64,000 nt of DNA, from contig JAGTXX020000012.1 of assembly GCA_019044685.2 (NCBI GenBank), positions 1,178,001 through 1,242,000 on the forward strand, in the 5' to 3' direction. Positions 1 to 9,215 of the stretch are shown one piece after another; positions within the stretch are counted from its first letter, which is position 1, and every line of letters begins with the position of its first letter. The notes beneath the pieces are model-generated. The model did no database searches. It was not told the origin of the DNA and saw only the letters and a list, made by a program, of their open reading frames with translations. This DNA comes from Nannochloris sp. 'desiccata' (taxonomy: Eukaryota > Chlorophyta > Trebouxiophyceae > Chlorellales > Chlorellaceae). The translations under genes and the position numbers were made by a program.

Positions 1-343
1 CGTTCAAGGGTTAATCTGGATACGGGAACGGTTTGATCCTATTTTCGTACCACCGCCAACAGTACAAAGTATTACTGGGACTGGATTTGCTTGGAGTACT
101 TTTATGGGCACTTCCAGCAATGTTCGGTACAATTTAGTGCACGGTCTTGAAGATTATTTATATAGGAAAAGTGCAAAAGCTGGTACCCTCGGTTCAGTTG
201 TATTGAGATTACTAAATAATTATGCAGGAGCAGCACAGTGGGTGTACGTATGTGATAAGATCGATTTAGATGTACCATGGGTGCCTATGCGTCCTGCAAA
301 GGACGGAAAGGGGAGGAAAGCAAGGCGACGAAATGGAAAGTAA
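1..343 (+). CDS. RETICULATA-related (DUF3411) protein, 3' end only
   Basis: The frame is open from base 2 to the stop at 341-343, so this is the C-terminal ~113 residues of a gene that begins before the window. The visible part has a hydrophobic/Gly segment, then SSNVRYNLVHGLE, then a LLNNYAGAAQWVY stretch and a basic tail (KGRKARRRNGK). The pattern of a 'SN-RYQ-NG-E' motif followed by an 'R-LNN--G---WV' motif resembles the plant RETICULATA-related family (DUF3411), plastid-envelope membrane proteins linked to leaf and plastid development in plants. Membrane placement is inferred from the family. The identification rests on a short fragment, so confidence is moderate. Confidence 0.6.
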   Translation, partial: VQGLIWIRERFDPIFVPPPTVQSITGTGFAWSTFMGTSSNVRYNLVHGLEDYLYRKSAKAGTLGSVVLRLLNNYAGAAQWVYVCDKIDLDVPWVPMRPAKDGKGRKARRRNGK

Positions 344-631
344 AAAAAAAACAGTGTTGGAAATATAATAATCGATAGTTTTCTTTTCTTTTTTCTTTTA
401 AGATTTTCCCCTAATTCACCGAGCTAATATCTTAATATCATGCTAATTTTCCTGATTGCTCTTATTTCTGCTCAATATTCATTTCTTTTCTTCTTCTGTA
501 AACCCATTGTTAGGTAGTCCTGCACCCCCGCTGGCGTGATCGGCGCCTAAAAGAAAGAGTCTATATTTTCAGATTAAAACCCCCAAGGCCGCATGGAATT
601 GCTGAATTGTATTTATTTGTAAGTTGTTAAT

Positions 632-2643
632 ATGGATGACGAGAGCGTGTATAAAATTAAACGCGTTAAGTGGCCTCCAGGGGCCAGCAACCCTAGCTTG
701 ATTCCCATCTTGCTACAAGACGTCAATGGTCCATGCCCTCTACTGGCAATTATGAACGTGTTGCTATTAAGGCAGTCAATTGACCTGCCGGCAGGGGCTG
801 GAGAAGTCACACAGGTGAGTAAAATTTTCTTGATCAAAACGATCAGCTTAAAAACTTTGCGCATCCAAAGGCATAGTTAGTGTTTGGTGCTAACATTAAA
901 TTCATCTTCAACCCCATGCAGTCTCGTGCTGTGCAAATTCTCGCAGAGCATCTCCTTGACACCAATTTCTCCCGATCAGAAGGCGGATCGAATGCGGAGT
1001 TCCGCGCCAATTTACAACACAACTTATCAGACGCGATTGCGTTGCTTCCCAAGCTGTGCTCTGGATTAGACGTCAACGTCCGGTTTGATGGGGTCCGCAG
1101 CATAGAGTTCACTGGAGAGACAGCTGTATTCGACCTCTTGGGAATAGACTTGTGCCACGGATGGTTGGTAGATCCGCAAGATGTTGCAACGGCTGCTGCC
1201 ATTGGGCAACGTAGCTATAACGATGTAGTCCTCCAAATAGTAGCTGCTTTAGGAAGAGATGCAACTCCTGCGTCTCTCTCCCGACGCTCGACTGCTGTTT
1301 CTCTCGGTGGAGCTGGGGGGAGTAGTTCAATTGCTCGGGGGAGCAGTGCTCCTCCACACAACCCCGCCTCCACATCTACAGCCACAACAACCTCCCCTGG
1401 AGAGCCAGGTAAAATCGATGCCGCCACTTTATCTGCAGCACTGCAATCTACTCTACGAGTTACCATCCCTGAAGACCAGCCCATTGGAGGGGCTTTACGA
1501 TCTCGCTCTCTCGAGAGCTGTCGGAGTCAAGATAGCGTCACCTCAGCAATTAACAAAATGCTTGGCGAGACTGTAAAGGAGGCTTTTAAGACACCCACGG
1601 TTTCTTTAAATGCTCGATCTTCTATAAAATCGATTGGTGGTGAGAGTATTGTTGTGGAAGAAGAAGAGGAAAAAACAGTTGAAGATTTGAAGGAGGAGAA
1701 AAAAGAAGATAAAGCAGGGACTGAAGTGGCGACGGTTGTTAACTCTCTCTCTGCGGAAGAAAGTAAAGAAGAAAGTAAAGAAGATGCGCCAAAGACGCCT
1801 TCCCCAGCAAAAATAGATTCTAATGCTCCAGATTTAATCGATCTGGGAGAGACGCCGACACCAACAGCGCCAGCAGCAGCAGCTCTGTCTCCTTCCACGA
1901 CCACCCCTACTGCAACTGCCACCACCACCAAGGAGGGAGAAGGCGCCGAAGCTGCCCGGGAGGCTGCCGTACGAGAAGCCCTCCTTTCCCAAGAATTCTT
2001 AGAGAGCAACTCTTCACAGCTCACTGTCTACGGTCTTTCCTCCTTGCTAGAAAACATGGGGGACCAGCAACTTGCTGTGTTTTTTAGGAATAATCATTTT
2101 AATGTTTTATTGAGAAGCGGGGTTGGTCTGTACATCCTAGTTACCGATCAAGGGTACCTCTATGAACCTGAAATTGTTTGGGAACATCTGAATAATGTAG
2201 ATGGAGATACAGAGTTACTAGGCTGGGATCTGAAACCATTTAAGCAACATACAGAAGGATTAGGAGCAGTTGAAGGAGAAGCTGCTGAAGGTTCGCGTGG
2301 GGAGAGCTGTAATAGTCATAATATGGGACAGGTAAGCGGTGATGCTATTGGTGGTGTTGGCGGTGGCGGTGTTAATGTAGATTCAGGGCATGGCGAAGAT
2401 GCCGATTTCGCTCTTGCAATGCAGCTTCAACAAGAAGAGGAAGAGCGTATTCGAGTAGAACAGGAGCGTCGACGGGCATCGACAGCTGCCGCCGCCGCAG
2501 CAGGGCGAGGTGGAGGAGGTCGACCACCAGTGCCTGGACGGGGACAAGCTAGCAGGCAACAGCAGCAAGAACCACCGCAACCACAGCAGCAACAGCAGGG
2601 AAAGAAGAAGAAGAAAGGAAGTAATATCTGCTCTGTCATGTAG
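632..2643 (+). CDS. MINDY-type (DUF544/FAM63) deubiquitinase with polybasic CaaX tail
   Basis: Two exons, 632-814 and 922-2643, joined in phase 0 over a 107-nt GT-AG intron, give 634 residues. MINDY proteases cut K48-linked polyubiquitin. Catalytic-type residues are visible: Gln29 and Cys35 in LLQDVNGPCPLL, and the His of FRNNHFNVL near residue 453, followed by LYILVTDQGYL. Catalytic halves are split by a ~250-residue acidic, Ala/Thr/Pro-rich insert (about residues 170-420). After the domain, DADFALAMQLQQEEEER looks like a ubiquitin-interacting helix. The protein then becomes Arg/Gly- and Gln-rich and ends KKKKKGSNICSVM, a polybasic stretch plus a CaaX box, so prenylation and membrane anchoring are inferred. 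The long ORF that starts at 880 begins inside the intron; the true start is 632. Confidence 0.88.
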
Positions 2644-2839
2644 TTCGATCAAACAAATAAATATAATAATAAATAAAATAAATGAATGAATCAATGTTGT
2701 TAAACCATCCAAGTCGTAGCTCAACAGGGCTTCCTATGCTCCTTGTTACTTTTAAACAAATACAACAAGTAAATAATTAAATGAATACAGAATGGTATTA
2801 TTCAACAAAATAGCCTTCCTCCTCTTTTTGATCTAGTTA

Positions 2840-4909
2840 TCAAGGCAGTACAAGTGATAAGAAATTATGTGCCCCTCCTGCTACAACAACATTTGCCTCT
2901 CCACTCGAGGTATTATTATGTCCATAGCGAACAGGCATTGCTGCTGCACAAATAGCAGCTTGTGATAATGGCACTTCAACAGCTGGTGGATTCCTTTTCC
3001 TTCGTGCTGCTCTTCTAAACATTTTTTCTTCTTCTAGATTCCTTGATGTTGCTATCCTAGCGTTATTCCAAGTGCCTCGTAGCATGTGCATACGATCTTC
3101 GACATCCATTGCCATTACTGCATCATCATCATCATCATCATCTTCTCTAAGGCGTTGTCCTTCGAGCTCGTCGCATTCTTCTTGTAATTCTCTCTCGCCT
3201 CTGCCGTCATTGTCATTATGATCCTCAATATCGTCGAGAACCTCGTAGATTTCATTTCCATTTTCTTCTGCATCTGGCAAAGCATAGCACCCAGCATACT
3301 TGGTTTCTTCAAAGTCCAACAACAACAACGCATCCTTCTGTCGAGAAGGTACCGCAAACCTACGTCCATCAGCTGTCCAGCAAGCTCTTCGTCTCAAATG
3401 TGGTGCCGCCATTTGCGCCCACAGAACCATGGCTCTAGCCCCGTCGGTTGCTGTTGGCTGTTCATCTACAAGCGGTTGTGGAGGCGCATGGAGATGCGTT
3501 ACTCGTTTGCTGTGTAAATCTAGTACCCCAGACCAGCCGCAACCTAAATGAAACCCAGCACGGTGGGGCGCATGTGGGTTTAAGACCATAGCATGCACAG
3601 CGCATGACGGGACGCTGCCAGCCTGTTCAGCTAAATTCGGGACTTCTAACAACGCCAAACGCAAGTCTACTGTCGTGAGAATAGGGTGATGGTGAATAAT
3701 TCCACCAAAACGGAGAGCTCCACCGCTGCCGCCACGCAAATCCCATGCTTTGATGTCCCCGCCTTGAGTTGCGGCGACCACAGCATGATCATTTTCTATT
3801 AAAGCTACGGAAGTGACTGCGCCGCCACGGGTACTGTGGAGAGAGACTGCAGGTGGGCCAGCCATACGGACATCCCATATGTATGCTTGACCGGTAGGAC
3901 CGCCTATTAAAAGAGTATAACCCCCTCCTGGAAGGTTCCCCTTATTGCCTATGTTGTTCCTATCGCCATTACAGCTGCTGCTGCTGCTACTGCCGCCAAA
4001 AAACGCTATATCGCCCGCTCCACCTGAAATTTGCATCGGCAACGAAAAACTCTGTTTTGGGCGACCTTGAGTTTGCTGTAAATCAAATAAATGCACGGTT
4101 TTTGAAGTGCTGCAAGCTGTAGCAATCACATTTTCGTTGGCCGGGTTCCACCGAACATGGTGGACTTTAGATAGTCCTGAATACAGGGCTAATATCGGGT
4201 CTACCTTTAATGTAGACCCTTGCATTGAAGCAGTAATACCATCCCTAGTGGATTTTCTAATATTTCTAGTGTTTAAATTGGCAAAAGAGGCATCCCAAGC
4301 AGCTTCTTGCAAGGCTTCCCCGCTGTGAATCAACACTGTTCCGTCGTCGTTGCCAGTGACTAATAGTTCCCCTGTGCTATCAAATTGAGCGCATTGAATG
4401 AATCCAGATGGTGGAGGGTTGTGTGGAGCGCCTAATACAGGGGTACGCCAAGGGTGGCTGTCTATAAAAGAGGCCTCTTTGTAGCCTTGAGCAAAAGTGG
4501 CATGAGCACGGGAATTTGCCCATGGATGGAGACGACCAGCGAGTTGTCTATTCAAAGCGTGCCTGCAGAACGTTATGATTGAAGTCTCAGTGGGTTTGCA
4601 TGTGATATAGGAATTAAAAAAGGCGGCAAATTTGTTGTGAAGGAAAAAAAACTGTGGTTGAAGTTTGAAATTGCACCTGGCAAGATTGTGGTTTCTTTGT
4701 TGCTGGGGAGGGAGAACAGGAGGCTCTGATGCTGAAGCATCTGGAAATAGATCAGACGCTTTCATAAAGAAGTGCTGGAGTGTCTTACGATCAGGATTAT
4801 TTGGCCGATCGCTCTTTGTTCGGTTGAGAGGTTCATTTTCAGAAGGACTCTGTGAGGAGGGCCCTGCATCGCCCTCCATCATATGTGGAATTTCATGAGT
4901 TATGTGCAC
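2840..4909 (-). CDS. WD40 repeat protein with two DWD (WDxR) boxes; candidate CUL4-DDB1 receptor
   Basis: The frame is open throughout, but a likely 114-nt intron lies at 4563-4676 (donor AG|GTGCAA, acceptor TTCTGCAG). It is a multiple of three without stops, so spliced (about 651 aa) and retained (689 aa) forms both read through. The spliced form joins NLAR to HALNRQ and removes a Phe-rich, low-quality stretch. WD40-type repeats run over about residues 160-500 (QCAQFDSTGELLVTGNDDGT, HHVRWNPANENVIATAC, IWDVR, AWDLR). Two repeats end in WDxR, the signature of DDB1-binding DCAF proteins. The C-terminal third is acidic, with an Asp run from a CAT-repeat microsatellite, then basic. I do not recognise the exact orthologue. 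Start chosen at the first ATG; a second ATG lies 9 codons on. It converges with the MINDY gene. Confidence 0.65.
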   Translation of the reverse strand: MHITHEIPHMMEGDAGPSSQSPSENEPLNRTKSDRPNNPDRKTLQHFFMKASDLFPDASASEPPVLPPQQQRNHNLARCNFKLQPQFFFLHNKFAAFFNSYITCKPTETSIITFCRHALNRQLAGRLHPWANSRAHATFAQGYKEASFIDSHPWRTPVLGAPHNPPPSGFIQCAQFDSTGELLVTGNDDGTVLIHSGEALQEAAWDASFANLNTRNIRKSTRDGITASMQGSTLKVDPILALYSGLSKVHHVRWNPANENVIATACSTSKTVHLFDLQQTQGRPKQSFSLPMQISGGAGDIAFFGGSSSSSSCNGDRNNIGNKGNLPGGGYTLLIGGPTGQAYIWDVRMAGPPAVSLHSTRGGAVTSVALIENDHAVVAATQGGDIKAWDLRGGSGGALRFGGIIHHHPILTTVDLRLALLEVPNLAEQAGSVPSCAVHAMVLNPHAPHRAGFHLGCGWSGVLDLHSKRVTHLHAPPQPLVDEQPTATDGARAMVLWAQMAAPHLRRRACWTADGRRFAVPSRQKDALLLLDFEETKYAGCYALPDAEENGNEIYEVLDDIEDHNDNDGRGERELQEECDELEGQRLREDDDDDDDAVMAMDVEDRMHMLRGTWNNARIATSRNLEEEKMFRRAARRKRNPPAVEVPLSQAAICAAAMPVRYGHNNTSSGEANVVVAGGAHNFLSLVLP
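3121..3142. repeat. CAT trinucleotide microsatellite
   Basis: About seven CAT units in tandem, read on the minus strand as an Asp run in the WD40 gene. It is in frame, so unit gain or loss changes only the length of the acidic run. Confidence 0.9.
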
Positions 4910-5346
4910 GTATTTGGTTATGAATTGAAGATGTACAAATTTCCAGTTGAATCAAAAGCAGTTCTGGCGCTTTCAAATTTACGCCGCTGCAGCTGGGAAA
5001 ATTTATATGCGTTGAAGAAGAGAAATGGTTATCTGAACACGTATCATACCTCCATGACCAGTCATAAGGTGCCAGGGAGCGAAAGCGGCTCATGAAATGG
5101 AAAGGTGTAATACTTCAAGTATTGTCAAGTTGAGGGCGGTGGGTGCCGGGGCTGCCGATGCCGACAAGAAAATTCTCCAGAGAATCCCACCACTCATAGC
5201 AAAGTTTAATCAATTAAAATTTTTAAATATCAGATCAATTGAAGAATAAGAATATCTCAATCCCTAGTTCAAAGTATACTCCGATGAGAAAAAATTTAAT
5301 GTTGCATCTTTAAATTAAATAAAAATATTCAACATTTTTGAGCAGT
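4910..5346. other. Divergent spacer between the WD40 and RlmH-like genes
   Basis: 437 bases that must carry the 5' regions of both divergent genes. The last 150 bases before the RlmH-like start are very AT-rich. The open frames here are short and overlap on both strands. I see no clear TATA box, RNA gene or repeat. Confidence 0.6.
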
Positions 5347-5886
5347 ATGACTCTATCACCGGCATTCGTGCGGAGAATATGCACTACTGCATCCTTGTCT
5401 CGCGCAGTGCGTCCCATCCCTCTCAAACTCATTAGCGTAGCCAAGGGCACTTCTAGCAAAGACGGCACCGCCTTTGGCAACGAGTGGGCAGATAAAGTAC
5501 GTAGGTATACTCAAATAGAAGAATTACAAATAAAACCTAACCCTATGAATACAAAAGATCCCAAAATAGCAAAGCAGCAAGAAGGAGAGCGCGTCTTAAA
5601 ATCTGTTCGTGCCGGGGAAAGGCTTATTGTCCTTGACGAACGGGGCAGAGACTTAAAAAGTGAAAACTTTGCTGAAATATTAGCACAAGCGAGTGATGAA
5701 GGCTGGCCAGCAGTCGTATTTGCGATAGGAGGACCGTATGGGCATTCTCCAGAGGTTAGAGAGCGTGCAGATGATGTGATCCGGCTAAGTTCGTGTGTTT
5801 TGAACCACTCCGTAGCAAGAGTAGTTCTCCTAGAGCAAATTTATAGAGGATGGACCATCCTACGAGGTGAACCATATCATCATTAA
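5347..5886 (+). CDS. RlmH-type SPOUT 23S rRNA methyltransferase, organelle-targeted
   Basis: A single exon of 179 residues. RlmH-family enzymes methylate a pseudouridine in helix 69 of bacterial-type 23S rRNA, using AdoMet. The family's SPOUT features are here: PLKLISVAKG at the start of the domain, ERLIVLDERGRDLKSE, the glycine loop VFAIGGPYGHSPEV, and the C-terminal EQIYRGWTILRGEPYHH, which matches the conserved 'EQ-YRA--I--PYH' end. About 25 residues rich in Ser/Arg/Ala precede the domain and look like a plastid or mitochondrial presequence. The frame extends to 5338 only through a TTG; the first ATG is 5347. The 3' flank holds a GGC repeat. Confidence 0.85.
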   Translation: MTLSPAFVRRICTTASLSRAVRPIPLKLISVAKGTSSKDGTAFGNEWADKVRRYTQIEELQIKPNPMNTKDPKIAKQQEGERVLKSVRAGERLIVLDERGRDLKSENFAEILAQASDEGWPAVVFAIGGPYGHSPEVRERADDVIRLSSCVLNHSVARVVLLEQIYRGWTILRGEPYHH

Positions 5887-5934
5887 TAAGATCAGAGGTA
5901 AAAAACATAGCGGTGGGTTGTTGTGTGAGCGGTG

Positions 5935-5962
5935 GGCGGCGGCAGTGGCGGCGGCGGCGGCA
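5935..5962. repeat. GGC-rich trinucleotide repeat
   Basis: A run of GGC units with one interruption, just after the RlmH-like stop codon and probably in its 3' UTR. It is unusually GC-rich for an otherwise AT-rich spacer. Confidence 0.8.
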
Positions 5963-6454
5963 GAGTTGATTGGCAAACTTTTGAGGGTGTTTAAATTCAA
6001 ATGTCGGTAGCTTAGTACCGATAGAAACTTTCTTGACCAAAGCATTGCCTATCATCGAAGTGATTAAAACTTAATGGTGGAGTAAGCCAACCATGTTTTA
6101 AAAGAAAGCCCAAGCCTTGAAGAGGAAACAAATTGAGCTTTTACCAGCAAACCGCTGTCGCTCGATATCATTTAAATTCGTTGTTTGTAATGCAACTGAA
6201 ATATAGGCATCTGCAGTAATGAGGTTTACTGTGTCCATTCCTTAAATTTCTAGAAAAGGATACCGGGTAGTATAAGTTCCCTTGCAATTTTGTTGAGACC
6301 AATCGGACAAATTTGCGTAACCTAACGATCAACCAGGTCGCTGAAATAGAGAAAAGTACTTACCACCCCAATTGACCCTCCTTGAAGCCGCAATTTCTGA
6401 TAATACGAGCACAGGGTAAGCTAAACATGGCAACTACCAAATTCTCCTCTATCT

Positions 6455-6477
6455 CACGTGCTCACTTTTGCTATAAA
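6455..6477 (+). promoter_or_regulatory. G-box plus TATA box upstream of the sulfate transporter
   Basis: CACGTG at 6455-6460 is followed by TATAAA at 6472-6477, with the ATG at 6518. A start site about 30 bases after the TATA box would leave a very short 5' leader. G-boxes bind bZIP/bHLH factors in plants; use here is inferred. The rest of 5887-6517 holds no gene that I can see. Confidence 0.55.
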
Positions 6478-6517
6478 TACTTCGATCCGTTTTCTGCATT
6501 GCAGTGTCTAACAAACA

Positions 6518-8593
6518 ATGTCCACGCCTAATGAGAGTGATGATCCAGCTAAGGCCACTTCCTCTGGGTTCAGATTATCAACAGGCGGCGAGTCCAAGCA
6601 GCGGGTTGTCTCAAGAGTTCCCCTGGACAGCCTCCAAGAAACATCTCTACTCGATGATGCTACCAGAGCCTTTAAAAAACAAACATATGCATATACTGAA
6701 GGCACCCGTGGATATTCCTGGTACGATTGGTTTGCATTCTTCATTCCTTGCCTCCGTTGGCTTCGCACTTATCGGCTCAGAGAGTGGTTGATCACTGACA
6801 TTTTGGCAGGGCTTTCAGTCGGTGCTATGGTTATACCGCAAGGTATGTCCTACGCTAAATTGGCTGGATTACCTCAAGAATACGGATTGTATGGAGCCTT
6901 TGTTCCGTGCATCGTCTATGCACTTCTTGGTTCTTCTCGGCAGCTCGCTGTAGGCCCTGTGGCAGTCACTTCTGTGCTGCTGGGTAATGGTTTGGAAAGT
7001 TTGTTTCAGAGTGGGGGTTCAAACCCTTGTATCCCTCCTACAGGAGCAGTACCACCTCCACCGCCTCCAATTGATGACGGTACTGCCCCTATCACCTGCA
7101 TGGATTACCAGAAAGCTGCCGTACAGGTCGCATTCTTAGCCGGCGTCATGTATACTGGCGTAGGATTACTAGGTTTAGGTTGGCTTACTTATTTTTTATC
7201 TCACGCTACCATCTCTGGCTTCATGTCTGGTGCTGCCATCTTGATTGCCTTATCTCAAGTTAAATATATTCTAGGAATTAGCACCCCTCGTGCAGATAAA
7301 CTCGTTCCACAACTAGAATATATCTTTGGAAACTTGTCAGGCTTCAATTGGCGTGAATTCTGCATGGGAATGTCTTTTATTCTGATTTTACTTGTGTTCC
7401 GCACTGCCTCCCGTCGTGTTAAACGGCTAGCGTTCTTACGTTCTTTGGGTCCTTTAACAGTGTGTATCTTATCCATTGCATTAATGAACATTTTTGACTG
7501 GTATGAGATCCCTCCTGGTAGTACAAAGCCTCTAATTTCCCCTATTGGAAGCATTCCATCAGGCATGCCGTCAGTCACCGTCGGGTGGTGGTTCCCTCTA
7601 TACGACACCGGCAAGCAGCTTTTGCTCGCGGTGGTCATCTGTTTAATAGATATGTGCGAATCCATGTCTATTGCGAAAGCTTTGGCTTCAAAAAACAAGT
7701 ATAGATTAAATGCAACGCAAGAGTTACGAGGTCTCGGTGTAGCCAATTTGGCTGGAGCTGTTTTTAATTGCTACACTACCACTGGATCTTTTTCCCGCAC
7801 AGCCGTAAACGATAGCGTCGGTGCCAAGTCTTTAATTTCTTCGTTCGTTACGGGTCTTTTGGTCATGTTTACTTTGCTGTTCCTCACTCCGGTGATGAAG
7901 AATATGTCGCAGAACGTCCAGGGCGCAATCATTATTACCGGGGTCTTAGGGCTTTTTCAGTGGGAAGACTTTTTGGAATTCTGGAGAGTGGCCAAGTTTG
8001 ATTGGCTTGTATGGATTGCTACCTTCCTGTGCACTTTATTCCTAGGTGTCGAGGTTGGTATCCTTGTAGGAGTGGCTCTATCCCTCGTTTTGGTGATTTA
8101 TAAAACCGCGTTTCCACGAATTTCAGCCATCGGTCGGTTACCTGGGACTAATATCTACCGCAATATCAAAATGTACCCTGATGCTGAAAACCCTCCTGGT
8201 ATGCTGTGCCTCCGTATCGACGCCTCTATCTTTTTTGCCAACGTTGAAGGTATTAGAGATTATCTAACTGATAAACTTCAGACGGGGAAAGATGAGCATG
8301 AACGTGCTGGAGACCCCGTTCATTTTGTTATTATAGATCTATCTCCGTCTCCAGATATCGATATCGCGGGAGTACATTTACTGCATGAAATTATTTCAGA
8401 GCTAAAATCTGATGGGATTCGATTAATTTTGGCTAATCCTTCGAAAAATGTGTTGTTGATGTTGCGCCGGGCAAAAGTGCTGAAGGAGTTGGGGCCTAAT
8501 GGAGTGCAAGTGTCCGTAGGTGAAGCTGTGAGGTGGGCGACGGATCATTTGAGTGATGGTCCTATTACTCCTTCTTATATAGCAAGGGTTTAA
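6518..8593 (+). CDS. SulP/SLC26 sulfate transporter (plant SULTR type)
   Basis: An intronless gene of 691 residues, the usual length for plant SULTR H+/sulfate symporters. After a ~75-residue hydrophilic N-terminus comes the SulP signature region (DILAGLSVGAMVIPQGMSYA, LAGLPQEYGLYGAFVP), then many hydrophobic segments to about residue 530. The SulP core motif is seen in NLAGAVFNCYTTTGSFSRTAVN. A cytosolic STAS domain follows (about 555-680) with LRIDASIFFANVEGIRDYL and IIDLSPSPDIDIAGVHLLHEI. The segment of about residues 165-185 is Pro-rich and carries the cysteines of PCIPP and ITCMD; it is probably an extracytosolic loop. Anion specificity is inferred from the family; SulP members can also carry molybdate, bicarbonate or chloride. 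Confidence 0.93.
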   Translation: MSTPNESDDPAKATSSGFRLSTGGESKQRVVSRVPLDSLQETSLLDDATRAFKKQTYAYTEGTRGYSWYDWFAFFIPCLRWLRTYRLREWLITDILAGLSVGAMVIPQGMSYAKLAGLPQEYGLYGAFVPCIVYALLGSSRQLAVGPVAVTSVLLGNGLESLFQSGGSNPCIPPTGAVPPPPPPIDDGTAPITCMDYQKAAVQVAFLAGVMYTGVGLLGLGWLTYFLSHATISGFMSGAAILIALSQVKYILGISTPRADKLVPQLEYIFGNLSGFNWREFCMGMSFILILLVFRTASRRVKRLAFLRSLGPLTVCILSIALMNIFDWYEIPPGSTKPLISPIGSIPSGMPSVTVGWWFPLYDTGKQLLLAVVICLIDMCESMSIAKALASKNKYRLNATQELRGLGVANLAGAVFNCYTTTGSFSRTAVNDSVGAKSLISSFVTGLLVMFTLLFLTPVMKNMSQNVQGAIIITGVLGLFQWEDFLEFWRVAKFDWLVWIATFLCTLFLGVEVGILVGVALSLVLVIYKTAFPRISAIGRLPGTNIYRNIKMYPDAENPPGMLCLRIDASIFFANVEGIRDYLTDKLQTGKDEHERAGDPVHFVIIDLSPSPDIDIAGVHLLHEIISELKSDGIRLILANPSKNVLLMLRRAKVLKELGPNGVQVSVGEAVRWATDHLSDGPITPSYIARV

Positions 8594-9215
8594 GTTTTGA
8601 GAGATAGTGAAAGAAAGAAAGAAAAACGGAGCGGAGGGTGTATTTTATTTCATGATTTGTGAGTTATTTTAGCCTAGTGTTTGTTAGGCCCAGAAAAGAA
8701 AAGTATGTGCTCATAAATAGTAGGTAGAGTACTGTATTTACCATGACTGATATTATAAGAGAAGATCTACCTACAAAAATTAAATAAAGTCAAGCATTTT
8801 TCCCCTCAGGGATTGCATTTTTTCCCCAGGCTGGTCCCCGCTGGGCTGAATTCAGAATTTTTATCTCTAGTTCCAAAATTTGTTCGTTCGCTATTTTCTT
8901 TATCAAGCCTTCCTTTATACCAGTATTTAATAGTTTTAATAATACACGTATTTTCTTGTAATATACAGTGTCCATAAAGACCTGCACTTGTGGGCGTTCA
9001 TGATCATTTGAAAAACCCGAAATCTCAGAATGTGGGGATTTTGCTGGGCATGCGCGTGCGTGGTGCTTGCAAAAGCCGCCCACTCGCCGAGCCTTCGCAC
9101 ACATTATTCTCTTCGCTTAGAAAATTTATACAGGTATTAATTCATTATATTCTCCTTAAAACGTTCCCGCTGCTTGCTATTTCTCTTAGGTCTGAGGGTT
9201 TCGATTCACCCAGCG
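8594..9215. other. Spacer between the sulfate transporter and DUF506 genes
   Basis: 622 bases. A possible 56-nt intron (donor CAG|GTATTA at 9134, acceptor CTCTTAG at 9189) may lie in the 5' UTR of the DUF506 gene. A 104-codon minus-strand frame at 8790-9104 has no recognisable domain and I do not call it. Two similar T/C-rich stretches (about 8795-8806 and 8815-8828) are imperfect copies of each other. Confidence 0.4.

Noticed and set aside
8790..9104. 104-codon minus-strand frame in the spacer after the sulfate transporter
   Set aside because: No recognisable domain, and composition does not look coding.
9134..9189. Possible 56-nt intron in the 5' UTR of the DUF506 gene
   Set aside because: Short for this genome and non-coding, so phase cannot test it; kept only as a note.
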